Source: Pelobates cultripes (Eukaryota > Chordata > Amphibia > Anura > Pelobatidae). From it: 64,000 bases of DNA. This document shows, in pieces, positions 11,401-22,870 of the stretch. The notes beneath the pieces are model-generated. The model saw only the letters and a list, made by a program, of their open reading frames with translations. It had not been told where the DNA came from and ran no database searches. The stretch covers positions 323,898,512-323,962,511 of the forward strand of contig OW240913.1 of NCBI GenBank assembly GCA_933207985.1. The letters are read 5' to 3'. Each line of letters begins with the position of its first letter. The stretch's first letter is position 1. A program made the position numbers and the translations under genes.

Positions 11401-14400
11401 AAAAAATTGTAAAAAAAACCAAACAACTATCATAAAGATAGCACAGAAGTTAAATTCTTTATTCTCTGAGTGGCTGCAGAGGGGGGTAGGTACCAGAATG
11501 CTTTATTTTGATTTTTTAATTAGATCACTGGAAAACTGTCTGACAAAAGGATGGGAAGGCACCTAATGAATGACTATCATTTCCACTAGACTGAGCTGTA
11601 GTAGGGTGTTGGGTTCAATGTATATGTTATGTAGATAAATTATATAAAATACATTTTATTAAAAATAAATAAAATACCTAGCGTAGTAAACTGTAGCATA
11701 AGTCCACAAGTTCGGCCCACTATTCCTTCATAAACCCATGCAACACAAACTGGAGAGCTTCTTCTTCGAACCTAAAATGCTTTAGAGGACTTATTTATAT
11801 CTAATTTTACAATAAAGAGGGGACAAATTAATTACAACCCCCACCACACGCTTGATATGCCTGTAAAACAGATTATGGCATAAAGATCAGCAGTGTTATC
11901 CCAACTGGCCGTCCACCTTTGGAGAGAGTTCACTGAAAGTACGGGAAAGCCTTAAGGTTTTACAGCAAATACTAGAACTTTAAATGTGAGTATCATTTTA
12001 AGATGACTGTTTTTGCATTCAGGTTTACTACTTGATCTATACAAAGCATTAAAAAGGGCCAATACAAAACTGCAGTTTTACTTTAAGCGTGTGCGGTCTG
12101 CTAATCAGTAAAGGCTTTTTCTCTTGTTGTTGCAACACAAGATACTAGTTTAGAAAAATAATCTGTAGATTGTACTTCACGATTTCCTCTATAGTAACAT
12201 TTAAAACAATCACTAATAGGAACCTCAAAATGATAACCTCCATTTGAAGTTATAGCATGTTTAATGTAATTTTAGAATGGTGGCTTTTACTTCAAGCAAT
12301 AAAGAAAAACAAACAACAACAACTGTTTAAGGGCTATATGAATTCAATACACATTAGAGCAGACTTCTCTTCACTGCATCTGCTATTTAAAGAATACACA
12401 TGTATTATATCACTAAACTGCCTGGTCAAAGATGGAATTCTCAGTGGAATGTGTGGTACATGCAATTGTGACTTATTTTCTTAAAATATATACGCACACA
12501 CACACACTTTCAATGACAGACTTTATTCATAAGTACCGTCCAAAAAGGTTGACACCATGATAAATGGGCAACGCTCCCTGAGCAGAATTCATATTAAACA
12601 AGCCCATATTTCATCTTCCACAAATAAAACGTTTTGTACTGTGCAAGGGAATGTACTGGAATCTAAAACACTGTACAGATCTCAGGATTAGAAGATATCT
12701 ACAAAGTTAAATTTCTACAGTTATGACAAAAAATAAGTTGTTCGATTTACTCATATCGGGTCAAGCAGAGGGATCAGAGATAAAGCTTAAGGCCCATGTT
12801 TCGTTTTGTAAAAAAGTTAAGTCCTTGTGAATAGAAAGGGCTTGATAAGACCCAGGAGTCAGGCTGACATCGCTCCTAAAACAAAAATTCTAACTTCTGT
12901 CTCCAAAGTGTTTAGTAAGAGGCTCTCTGCATCTCCTGGCTGGCTGGTATGAATGAACACTGGCTCCTGAATAGCTCTGCATGACTCTTAACACTCTACA
13001 AACATTTACCAACCCCCTCCCTTTAATACAGATATCATTTGCATTTAAAAATTATAGCACTTTTAGCATTATTACCGAGGTGTGCTTTTTATTAGTGGAT
13101 TACCATATCCTTACCCAAATGATCCAAACAAGGGAGAAGTACCTGCAATACCACTGCAGTTGGGTGATTAAATTATTGAAATTCTTATCTGATCACTGCT
13201 ACTCTGTTGCCCAATTATCATCAGACCCACCTTACATTAGCACATCAAGGGCTTAATTATATATGCTAAAATAAGAGCACTTCTCACACCTGCACTTATA
13301 GTACCAACAAACTGACATCCTCTCAGTGAACATTGGACTAGGACAGTTTAACCCCATTCATGACCGATATGTCAGAGCAGCAACAAAGTGTTAAGATATG
13401 CCTTGGCACACAAAGTGTTAATGTGTTGCCAATGAGAACGGTTAATCTTTATTGTATCCATGCTGCAGGACCACTAATTTATTGCAGCTATGCTAGAAGG
13501 ACCACTTTACAATCTTGCGCCAAACCATTAGAAAATACCTTCTATTTAACAATACAGTATTTATAAACAATTCGTAACCAAAACAAGAGCAACAAAGTAA
13601 CAATATACCTTTGTTAGAAGAGCATAACACACTGGCATGAAGAAGCAGCCTTCATTTTGAAGGGATGTACATTTCTTCGCCAGGGATAATAAGGAGAAAA
13701 AAAAAAAATACCAAGAAAGGAAATATCACATGTTCGGCACATAAGCGCTAATTATCTGGCACCCACAACAAAATGTTTCAGGCTCTTAAATTCAACTCAG
13801 CCTCTTCTGTGGATCAGGAACAGTGTTAAAATATGCATGACATAACTGATGACAACCAGCATTCTACTTGGGAACAAAAAGCATAAGGGCTCACTAAGAG
13901 TCCTTAGCCTGCAGCATCCATTTCCACACAGATTAGCATCTGAGTCAGGGCTGTCGAACCATTGCCCTCCAGCTGTTGAAGAGCTACAGTCATTACAATA
14001 ATCTAACTCATTATAGCCCACAGCATCACTGGGCAGTCAGCGTGACCTGCCAGGAGGATAGGCTGCTGTTACATTCCTAAACCCATTGCCCTGCAAACAG
14101 GAATCTGAGCTACTATCCCAAAAGCTGAAAAGCACACAAAAGCTTAAAGCCTAGAGGAATACTACCTTTAAAGAGAAGAAAACTGCTTGAACGGCATCAA
14201 TGTGTTCTTCCAAAAGTGCTTTAAAGTTTGGTTTTGGCTTCCAGAAGTGCTGACAGAAAGCAGACCAAGAGTTCCAAAAAAATCTATATATATATAAAAC
14301 AAAAAAAATATATATACAAAATAAACAGAGACACAGGTTGTTTGGGAAGTTCTTTCAACGCTGCAGAGTATGGTATGAATGACAAGCACATGTTGATTGC

Positions 14401-15042
14401 CTGAACTGGTCATAGAAGGGGCTGAGACTACTTGCATTTGCTGGCCAATAGCAGAGCAGAGAGAATTCTCCTTTCTTATTTAACCCCAGGGGCCACGGCT
14501 TTAGTGGTAACAGCTGGAGTGGGGAGGGGGGGCTTCTGTGAGCACAAGGTCAGCAAGTCAGGATATGAAGGTGACATGTAATTTCTAGCCTCTTCCTGCT
14601 TCTAAGGAGGAAAAAAAAATCTATAGCGCTGTTTTTTGTTATTTCTGCCTTTGATCTGCAGCTCTAGAGCAGTTAATAAATAATTCTCTGTATGTGGAGA
14701 CTATGAGATCCTGTAGATCAGACCAAAATCAGATCTCACGTGTCTGGAAACAAAAAAAATCTTTTAAAGTTCAACACTGACACATGCAGTGGCAGATATT
14801 TCTTTCCATAATAAGATTAAAATATACCAGCATGCTTTAAATAAATCACAGGCTCCTTAGTGGGATAGCAAGGGAAAGTGAAGCAAAAGAAAGCATTTGC
14901 TTTCTATTAGCGAGAAGTTCTAGAGCTTTCGGCAAGGATTACAGTATCAGTATAAATTCAGTGTAACATAATTTAGGAAAAATATACATTTCATAAGGGC
15001 TCAAATCATAAAGCAAAGCTTAGCCAAGACTGTAATATGTTA
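11401..15042. other. Intron or intergenic DNA, nothing recognised
   Basis: No exon, RNA gene or clear repeat was identified. Small A-runs and a CA tract at about 12493-12509 are present. The open frame at 14168-14437 on the minus strand runs into a TA-rich tract and I do not consider it coding. Confidence 0.4.
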
Positions 15043-15157
15043 AATATATATATATATACATACATATACACATACATATACATACACACATACATACACA
15101 CACACACATACATACATACACACATACATATATATACACACACATACATATATACAT

Positions 15158-15198
<41 letters not shown>
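15043..15198. repeat. (TA)n / (CATA)n microsatellite
   Basis: About 155 bases of mixed TA, CA and CATA repeats, starting and ending in pure TA runs. Confidence 0.97.
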
Positions 15199-15202
<4 letters not shown>

Positions 15203-16246
15203 AAACCCAAAACTGAAATGTATTTCTTTTAATTTTTCTATGCCTCTATGACTTTCACAGCCTTAAACAATATCAAGCGGTAGAGTGTCCACAAATTAAA
15301 TAGATGGAGAAACAGCACTTAGTTCATGTGTGCATATTGTATCCATTTCAAAAAAATATCATGGATTGGAAGCTCTCAGCCTCTTATTGAATAAAAGTGG
15401 CCATTATAAGAGGTAGGCTATAGCCGTGGAATATTGGCACAACAGGCACCGTCTCAGGGCAGTGATGACCAACACAGAAAGGCTCATTTGAATTTTGCTG
15501 CCATTTGTGCTCCGCTTATGTACACTATGTACTGTACGGTATTAGAGCCCGTATTAGAGCCCAGAAAAACAAAAACATGTAAATGTATGCATGGTCAAAA
15601 CAAGTCAAATAAGTGGAAGTGGAGGTCTTCCACGAAGGATCCGCAAAGAGTGCCAGGTGGTAAATTGGAAAGTTCCATAAATAAGGGGCATTTGTTTGGA
15701 GTCTGGAGACAGAACATAGTGAGCAAAACAGGGAAATCCTATGCTCCATAAATTGGGAGATCTCAATCAAGTCCAATGTAAACATGTAAGCTAGTGCGGA
15801 TTGGCATACATTGGGTTTATCTGGTGAAATCCAGACATGATGGATAGTCTTTATGGCAGCAACTATAAATATCTAAATACATGTTTTAGGGGTAATGTCA
15901 GAAATAGCACCAAAAAATGGACAACCCCAAGCACAGTGGTACTGAGAAACTCAAGTGGGATTCTATATGAGCTTAGATTTCTTTCCAATTCTCTTATCTC
16001 AGAACAAACCCAACAAACCCAAAAACATGAAATAAGGACTTGCCTTTTAAAAGTTTTTTTTTTTTTTTTTTTACTATTAATACTCTCTGAGCCCACGATC
16101 TTACTGGAACACTCCATGCACCATATGAGCTAAGCCATGCATTGCAAACAGTTTGAATATTCACCCTCAAAGTTCACCATGCCATTTCATAATTCTGTAG
16201 TGGTTATGGTGTTCTGAGTGTTGCTTTAAAAATGTGTAACTACAGT
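15199..16246. other. Intron or intergenic DNA, nothing recognised
   Basis: No convincing coding frame. A 19-base T-run lies at about 16055-16073 and explains the KKKKKK tract in the overlapping minus-strand frame. Confidence 0.4.
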
Positions 16247-16357
16247 ACCGCTTGACAAATTTGCTTGTAATCAAGGAGCCAGCTAAAAAAGTTAGGTGCC
16301 AGTTTGTTTGTTTGTTTTTTAAACTAACAACACTATTTTAAAAGACACAATTCTTAA

Positions 16358-16552
16358 CCCCTTAAGGACCAAACTTCTGGAATAAAAGGGAATTTTATGG
16401 CAGGACAGGAGGCTTCATATTTGCTTTACCTTCTTTACTGAAACCTCCAGCAGCAAAGAAACAGTTAACAGAACTTTTCAAAACAACCAATCAGAACAAA
16501 GCAACAGTAGTATAAAACCCCTAAGCAGGCTCTTCCACTTCCTCTTTCTTTG
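16358..16552 (+). repeat. Left inverted arm of the 3.3-kb element
   Basis: It pairs with 19430-19663 on the opposite strand. Shared blocks in order are TTTGCTTTACCTTC, ACTGAAACCTCCAGCAGCAA, CAGTTAACAGAACTTTTC, AACAACCAATCAGAACAAAG and CCCCTAAGCAGGCTCTTCC. Confidence 0.9.
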
Positions 16553-16570
16553 CTGCTGCCTCCAGGTGAG
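16487..16570 (+). promoter_or_regulatory. Candidate inward promoter in the left arm, with a splice-donor-like site
   Basis: CCAAT at 16487-16491 is followed 20 bases later by TATAAAA at 16511-16517, then a pyrimidine-rich stretch and CAG/GTGAGCA at 16563-16572, a good donor match. The arrangement looks like a promoter and short leader exon reading into the element. It is sequence pattern only. Confidence 0.4.
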
Positions 16571-16699
16571 CACTCACCAACTCAGAGTTGTCTCTGCTCT
16601 TGGTTGTTGTTTTATTCTACATGCTGCTTGTTTATTCAAACAGTCTATTTAATCAGTCTATTTGTTAGGTTTGTTTAAGCAGCTTAATTGCTAGTTTTA

Positions 16700-17343
16700 T
16701 TTAGGCAGTCTATTGCTGTGTTTAGCTAGGCAGTCTATTGCTGTGTTTAGCTAGGCAGTCTATTGCTGGGTTTATCTAGGCAGTCTATTGCTGGGTTTAG
16801 CTAGGCAGTCTATTGCTGGGTTTAGCTAGGCAGTCTATTGCTGGGTTTAGCTAGGCAGTCTATTGCTGGGTTTAGCTAGGCAGTCTATTGCTGGGTTTAT
16901 CTAGGCAGTCTATTGCTGGGTTTAGCTAGGCAGTCTATTGCTGGGTTTAGCTAGGCAGTCTAGCTAGGCAGTCTATTGCTGGGTTTAGCTAGGCAGTCTA
17001 TTGCTGGGTTTAGCTAGGCAGTCTATTGCTGGTTTAGCTAGGCAGTCTATTGCTGGTTTATCTAGGCAGTCTATTGCTGGGTTTAGCTAGGCAGTCTATT
17101 GCTGGGTTTAGCTAGGCAGTCTATTGCTGGGTTTATCTAGGCAGTCTATTGCTGGGTTTAGCTAGGCAGTCTATTGCTGGGTAGGCAGTCTATTGCTGTG
17201 TTTATCTAGGCAGTCTATTGCTGGGTTTATCTAGGCAGTCTATTGCTGGGTTTAGCTAGGCAGTCTATTGCTGGGTTTATCTAGGCAGTCTATTGCTGGG
17301 TTTAGCTAGGCAGTCTATTGCTGGGTTTAGCTAGGCAGTTTAT
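16700..17343 (+). repeat. 25-bp minisatellite
   Basis: About 25 copies of a 25-base unit, TTTAGCTAGGCAGTCTATTG plus CTGGG. Variants include TTTATCTAGG and GCTGTGTTTAG. A few units are shortened (16963, 17030, 17181). Degenerate units lead in from about 16640. There are no unique spacers, so it is not a CRISPR array. Confidence 0.98.
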
Positions 17344-18339
17344 TCTGTGTTATTTCCTATACCACTTCATGCTATGTAGCTGCTGTATCACTTGTTAACA
17401 TCTGTTGCTGTATTTAGGCCATTTATCTGACAGATTCTGTATACTGCTCATTGATTTATTGTTATTCTGGGTTACTTTATTCTGTTTTCTCACTCTGCTG
17501 TATGGGGAATGGGTGCCCCTGCTATGATGCTTTGGCTCTGCCTGTAATCTGTTCCCCTGCTGGGCTCTGTCGCCCATACCCTTCTCCCTTATTGCCCACC
17601 TGCTCCCCGTGGCCCCTGGCCGCTTACTGAGCAGCTTTTTCTACCGTGGCACGATCACCACGCGGTAGGCCGCGCTCTGTTTTGCAGCCACAGCAGCCAT
17701 TTTGTTGGAGCCGCGGCGGCCATTTTCCAGAGCCACATGGACTCTGTGCGTTGCAAACAGCCAGGTCTCACCCAAGAACTGGCCTGCTGGCCATGTGGCC
17801 ACCCTCCCCTCTCCCTATATCAGGGGAGATAGCCCAGTTTTTCAGCTATCCCTCTACTTACTGTGCCTGTCTCACATGCTGCATATGTAACAGATCCTGG
17901 ATAGCAGGATCTGTCCCAGGCATGCTCACAACTGCAGCTTACTATGTCTGATGCAATGTGACTAGGTTCTCTATCTTAGCAGTAGACTTGTCACACTTTT
18001 TTTACTATTACATGTGAATCTCAGGTTTAAAGGAACATGTTACTGCTCAAATATAAATCTTTGTTTAACAAGACTATGCCACATGTGTTATATGCTAATC
18101 AAGTCTTTCTCTAAGGTTCAGTCTCTCATAAAAATTTAATGGCCTGTTTTTCAGCACCTAGCATCCCTGCCTAGGATTTGCTGCCCTTCCTGCAAAGGAC
18201 TTACATTTTCCACTACACATACACTTCAAAAGTGTATCCTAATATAATACCTGAGTGGTCTGTGAGTCAGCTTCTCGCTTTATGGACCCTCCTACCCCTC
18301 AGGGGGGCTACTGGCCCCACATTCAGACCTGTTATTACT

Positions 18340-19065
18340 GGGGGGGTGACCCCCCCCCCATCCATATTTCTGGGGCTCTACCCGCTACTGGACCATAATA
18401 ATGGACGTGTGACACCATTGTGGGCTGGGTGACCCCCTCCCTCTGGCAACATGGCTACCTATGAGTACCCTGCTGGCTCTATGGCGTCCTGTAAGATTAA
18501 TGCTGAGGGTGACCCCCTCCTGCTTCCTATATTAATGCTCCGGCAATGTCCTGCTATTATCATACCGAGGGGGTACCCCTCCTGCAGTCTGCACTGCTGG
18601 ACCTGCAGCGTCCGGGTATTCCCATAAAAGAGGGTACCCCTCCCACTGATTGAGCTTCTGTTCTTACAGTGCCCGGCAATACGCAGATACTGAGGGTGAC
18701 CCCCTCCTGTGGACTACTCTGCTGGACCTACAGGGTCCCGTTATAAGCATAATGAGGGTGACCCCCTCTCGCTGACTATACTGCTGGGTGTACAGACCTC
18801 TATGATAACACACTGAGGGTGTCCCCCTCTTACCTACAGCACTGCTGGATCTGCAATGCCCGGTTCTGGTTATATGAGGGTGACCCCCTCCTGCTGTCTA
18901 CACTGCTGGACCGGCAATGTCTGGTTACTTTATTATACGGCTAACCACTATGGCACTACTGTACCTACAGTGTCAGATTTATGTTCAGACTGAGGGTGAC
19001 CCCCTCCCCTGCTGGCCTATACTGCATGGTATGCTTGTGCTTGTTGGGTGACCCCCTCTTGCACG
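18340..19065 (+). repeat. Degenerate tandem array with a GAGGGTGACCCCCTC palindrome-like core
   Basis: The core GAGGGTGACCCCCTCC or a close variant recurs near 18343, 18427, 18506, 18568, 18629, 18692, 18756, 18817, 18876, 18993 and 19046, mostly about 60-64 bases apart. Between cores, GCTGGACCTGCAGTGTCC-like words also repeat. The period is not a fixed multiple of three, so a repeat protein is unlikely. Confidence 0.85.
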
Positions 19066-19429
19066 CTGGACGAGTGGACTCCCGCCCCATCCCCACGCTA
19101 CATGCTCCCAGTGCATATGTCGTCTGTTGACACATTTTGAGACGGAGGGCACTCATCCCCTCTGAGAGCTGCTTGGCGTTGACGATTGGTTCTCTCCCTC
19201 AAATGCACATGACACATAAGATCTGTAGACTTTGTTTATTCATCAGGTATTATGATGTGAAAGTGATATTGTATGGATATGACATCTTGCCTTGACAGTT
19301 TACTTTCACAATGTTTTCTGTTTTCTTGCAGTGTAATCTGTTCTCTCTCTGGGATTGACGATTGTTTCTCTGGATGTGTCTGCTACAAGGTGGATTCGTT
19401 GGTTTCCTTGCTCTCCTGCTCGACCTCAT

Positions 19430-19663
19430 CAAAGAAAGAGGAAGTGGAAGAGCCTGCTTAGGGGTTTTATACTACTGTTGCTTTGTTCTGATTGGTTGTT
19501 TTGAAAAGTTCTGTTAACTGTTTCTTTGCTGCTGGAGGTTTCAGTAAAGAAGGTAAAGCAAATATTCGCCTTCTGTCTTTAATAAAATTTAGATTATTCC
19601 CTCACCGAGGCTAGAATAATCCCTAATCATGACATGTCACACATGTCATGTGTCCTTAAGGGG
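19430..19663 (-). repeat. Right inverted arm of the 3.3-kb element
   Basis: Inverted match of the left arm. Its outer 50-60 bases, with ACATGACATGTGTGACATG and CCTCGGTGAGGGAATAATC, have no counterpart on the left, so the right tip is probably closer to the complete end. Confidence 0.9.
19465..19495 (-). promoter_or_regulatory. Candidate inward promoter in the right arm
   Basis: The mirror image of the left arm: CCAAT (minus strand of 19491-19495) and TATAAAA (minus strand of 19465-19471), with the same spacing, pointing into the element. The donor-like CAG/GTGAG is not kept on this side because the arm similarity stops just before it. Confidence 0.35.
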
Positions 19664-20787
19664 TTAAAAAGGGACACTATAGTCACCAGAACCACTTAAT
19701 GTAGTGGTCGAGGTGTCAAAAGCCTGTCCTTTCAGAGAAAAGGCAATGTTTACATTGCTGTCTGGTAACAACTCTAGTGGCAGTCACTCAGACGGCCACT
19801 AGAGGTGCAGCACTGGCATTCAGCATCTGCATTCTCCGCATGCTCAATGCATCTCTATGAGGGGATGCTGACTGGTGCAAATCAGCATTTTTTCCATCAA
19901 GATTGATTAGCTCAGCCATGGAGGTGGGACCAGACGTGGCGAGACAAGCACGGCGTAGGAAAAAGGGGGAGTTAAAAGGCCTTTTCCATGCGATCAGAGG
20001 GGGGACGGACAGACACACTCACAGACACTCGCTGATTTAACACACACGCCCAAACACATGCATTTTCCAACACACTCAAATTATTTTCATTTTTTATTTA
20101 TTTTATTTATTTAAAGTCCACCCAGCCTACTTTTGGAAAAGATGGAGTGCACCCTTTCCCTGGGGTCCAGTAGAGATGTAATCCTAATCCTGTAATCTTC
20201 CTGCTCTTCTTGATCTGCTCCCTCGCATGCTATTTAGTGACCACATCCCGGCATCGCAGCAAGGAACGCGAGGGAAGAGAGCAAGGATAGCAGGAAGGTT
20301 ACAGCTCCCATGCTGCACACCTCCGTTGCTCACAGCCAGCCGCCTCCATTCCATTCCGCAACCGCTGAACAGGCTGAAGAACACCCAGGCGCCAGTACAA
20401 AATTCCTAGTCGCCATGGCACCTTCAATTTATTGAGCCCTGAACTACAGGTCTCATGGAGAATAATATTGCCTGAGCCATATCTTGGTATGTTGTTTGCA
20501 TTCTGCAGATGATTTGCAGAAAATGCAGGGACGTCTTTATGAGGAAAAAAAAATATATAACATTTTTGTATCTTTCTGAAGATTTTTACCCCTCAATCCA
20601 CAAATGTAATGGAAATGTCCTGCAACTGAATGACAAAGTATACACAAAAACTAATTTATAAAAAAAATAGATTATGTATATGATGCATTAGAATATTGAG
20701 GCAACAACATGGATTGAAAATTATACGTTGCCATCATTGGTCAGGACTTAGAACTCAAAGAAAAAAGGTGAGAATCAATCCCTAGAG

Positions 20788-21568
20788 CAGGGGTAGGCAA
20801 CCTATGGCAAGTGTGCCAGGCACGACACTCTAGGTGTCTTTGCACGGCACTCAAGGCTGCTGGAGCCAAACACGCTCTGGCCTATCAGGTGTCCCAGTGA
20901 AACTTCAGATATCTGCTAATACGAAAAGGTGGTGAAGGGCAATCCTCAATTTATGCATTGCAGCATGTAGAGGAAGTGATCTCAGATCACTTCCTCCAAG
21001 CATTTGTGAATGGGAATCCACACTGGAGTAGAGGAGCCTGCAGCTGCTCTTGCAGCTCCTGTCCTTGACCTGTACCTGGCTAGCCTGGTCCCCATTGAAG
21101 CCACCCACACTGCTAGATATACACAGAAATGCACAATAACCCTCCCCTCATACAAATAACACGAAAAGCCACAAACATACATACACACACAATCCCCACA
21201 AACGCAACACCACTAACAATCCACATACATGCACACAATCCCGCATGCAGCATCTCACATGCAATACCCCAAACAGCCCCCACACACTACCAAACACACA
21301 AGGTGACATTTCCATCCACACACAATTCCTCAAGCAGCTCCCATACACAGCCTACATTCATAGGTATCATACACAACAAACAGCTTATGAACATACAATT
21401 TAATAGCTCATATACGCACAAATACAATGATACAAAGCAACTGCAGTACAAATAACAAGCAGAATATGGCAACATACACACCTCAATTTTAAAAAAACAG
21501 GACCGGCACGCTGCCGGACATCACAATCTTATTTCGGCACAGTGCTGCTAAAAGGTTACCTACCCCTG
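20788..21568. mobile_element. hAT-type non-autonomous element, 8-bp target duplication
   Basis: The ends read CAGGGGTAGGCAACCT and inverted AGGTTACCTACCCCTG. CCCTAGAG flanks both sides exactly (20780-20787 and 21569-21576). An 8-bp duplication with CAG-starting ends is the hAT signature. The 781-base interior has no transposase; it holds an AC-rich irregular array at 21128-21440 that produces spurious frames rich in Thr, His and Cys. Confidence 0.92.
21128..21440 (+). repeat. AC-rich irregular repeat inside the hAT element
   Basis: Words such as CATACACACACAATCCCC, CACATGCAATACCCC and AACAGCCCCCACACAC recur with no strict period. Open frames on both strands are by-products of this composition. 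Confidence 0.75.
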
Positions 21569-21576
21569 CCCTAGAG

Positions 21577-22240
21577 GATTTTTTTTTTTTTTACATAGTT
21601 ACATAGCTGAAAAGAGCCTTGCGTCCATCAAGTTCAGCCTTCCTCACATTTGTTTTTTGCTGTTGATCCAAAAAAAGGCAAAAAAAAAACCAGTTTGAAG
21701 CACAATTTTGCAACAAGCTAGGAAAAAAAATCCTTCTTGACCCCAGAATGGCAGTCAGATTTATCCTTGGATCAAGCAGTTATTACCCTACATTGAAAGA
21801 TTATATCCTTGAATATTCAGTTTTTGCAAGTTTGCATCTAGTAACTATTTGAACATCTGTATGGACTCTGATAAAACCACTTCTTCAGGCTGAGAATTCC
21901 ACATCCTGATTGTTCTTACAGTAAAAAAAAAAACTGTTCCTTTGCCTTAGACGAAATCTTCTTTCTTCCAGTCTAAACGCATGGCCTCGTGTCCTATGTA
22001 AAGTCCGGTTTGTGAACAGATTTCCACACAATGGTTTGTATTGGCCCTGAATATATTTGTATAAGGTTATATCCCCTCTCGGGCGACGTTTTTCTAAACT
22101 AAATAGGTTTAAATTTGTCAACCTTTCTTCAATTTTTTCTTCAATAACCTTTCTTCAGGATCTCTCCAAAAGACAGGCTACACCCTCCTTTTATTTTTGT
22201 CATCTTTTTTGCATGTGTCCCTTGTAGTTTTATCACAATA
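21577..22240 (-). mobile_element. LINE 3' fragment (CR1/L2-like group), decayed
   Basis: Read on the minus strand it encodes a reverse-transcriptase C-terminal tail: YKYIQGQYKPLCGNLF, HRTRGH and FRLEERRFRLRQR near 21960-22070, then a 3' end with CTTGATGGACGCAAG and CTATGTAACTATGTAA next to a T-run. The same family lies at 50548-51048. A CR1/L2/Rex-type origin is my reading of the tail motif and is not certain. It begins directly beside the hAT element. Confidence 0.75.
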
Positions 22241-22479
22241 ACTTCTTATATCTTTTTCCAACATAATCCTTGGTACCTAATGTTTAGGCCATTAAACAAA
22301 TTATCTGCCCTTGGGTATGGACTGTGTGGATGTAAAATCATTGGGTAATGCAAATATGCACCTGTCATGCCTCAAACCCCCTTTTCAAAGAATTTGGTCA
22401 TTTCATCTTCACATTGTGTTTTGCTAGTAATTGTACAGATTTGTTGAAAATCATTTTTTTATTTTTAAACAGACAGTTC

Positions 22480-22870
22480 TTCACCTGAACATGCATAAAC
22501 GGGGTGTTGCTGGGAGCCAATTTATACAATACACAAGATCCCGCGCACTCACTTATCCACTAAACAGCAACTTCAATGCTGACCGGTTTTAGTCTTTTTT
22601 TAAAAAACACCTAATCTAGGCAAAAATAATGGGTGTTTAGTTACATTATATGATCATACATTGCATAAGCCTGCCACAACGTCAATGCACCCCATCTTTG
22701 GCAGGTCCTACTCTAACAGCCTAATGTCTGCTCTTATGAGATTAACCCACTTACTTTGGGGGAAAAATCCATCTGGGGCTCTCTGCAGTACAAGGCTAAA
22801 CAGGGCCCTGGAATGAGGCACATCTCTAATACTCTGTTATAACTACTAGAGCTGTGTTTCAGCTGACATA
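22480..22870 (+). repeat. Interspersed repeat (family G), copy 1
   Basis: Ordered similarity to 27960-28340: CACTAAACAGCAACTTCA, AATAATGGGTGTTTAGTTAC, CATTGCATAAGCCTG, TTTGGCAGGTCCTA, TCTCTGCAGTACAAG. The family and ends are unknown to me. Confidence 0.75.

Larger units (their letters stand above)
16358..19663. mobile_element. 3.3-kb TTAA-flanked element with long inverted arms, non-autonomous
   Basis: The element begins CCCCTTAAGGAC and ends GTCCTTAAGGGG, with TTAA directly outside each end (16354-16357 and 19664-19667). A CCC start plus a TTAA target duplication is what piggyBac-type transposons use; assignment to that superfamily is inference. The arms are about 195 and 235 bases, alike over most of their length, with about 50 bases missing near the tip of the left arm. 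The interior holds a 25-bp minisatellite, a GC-rich part (17590-17760) and a palindrome-motif array. No transposase is recognisable: the longest open frame, 17646-17951 plus strand (101 codons, MARSPRGRPRS at its start), matches nothing I know. It could also be a fragment of a larger family. Confidence 0.8.
16247..20445 (+). repeat. Second copy of the C+B composite repeat, split by a 3.3-kb element
   Basis: Left remnant 16247-16357 (CGCTTGACAAATTTGCTTG ... ACACAATTCTTAA) and right remnant 19664-20445 (TTAAAAAGGGACACTATAG ... CTAGTCGCCATGGCACC ... TTGAGCCCTGA) follow the order seen at 1893-2420. The break falls exactly at the TTAA that starts the family B part. Confidence 0.75.

Noticed and set aside
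14400..14560. Minus-strand promoter with an ATTGG box for DISP1
   Set aside because: A CCAAT-like word is present, but there is no TATA, CpG cluster or donor to support a first exon.
16700..17343. Possible CRISPR array
   Set aside because: Units follow each other without unique spacers, and the context is vertebrate.
17590..17760. GC-rich block as a CpG-island promoter of a host gene
   Set aside because: It sits within the 3.3-kb mobile element between the two arrays, so it is better explained as element sequence.
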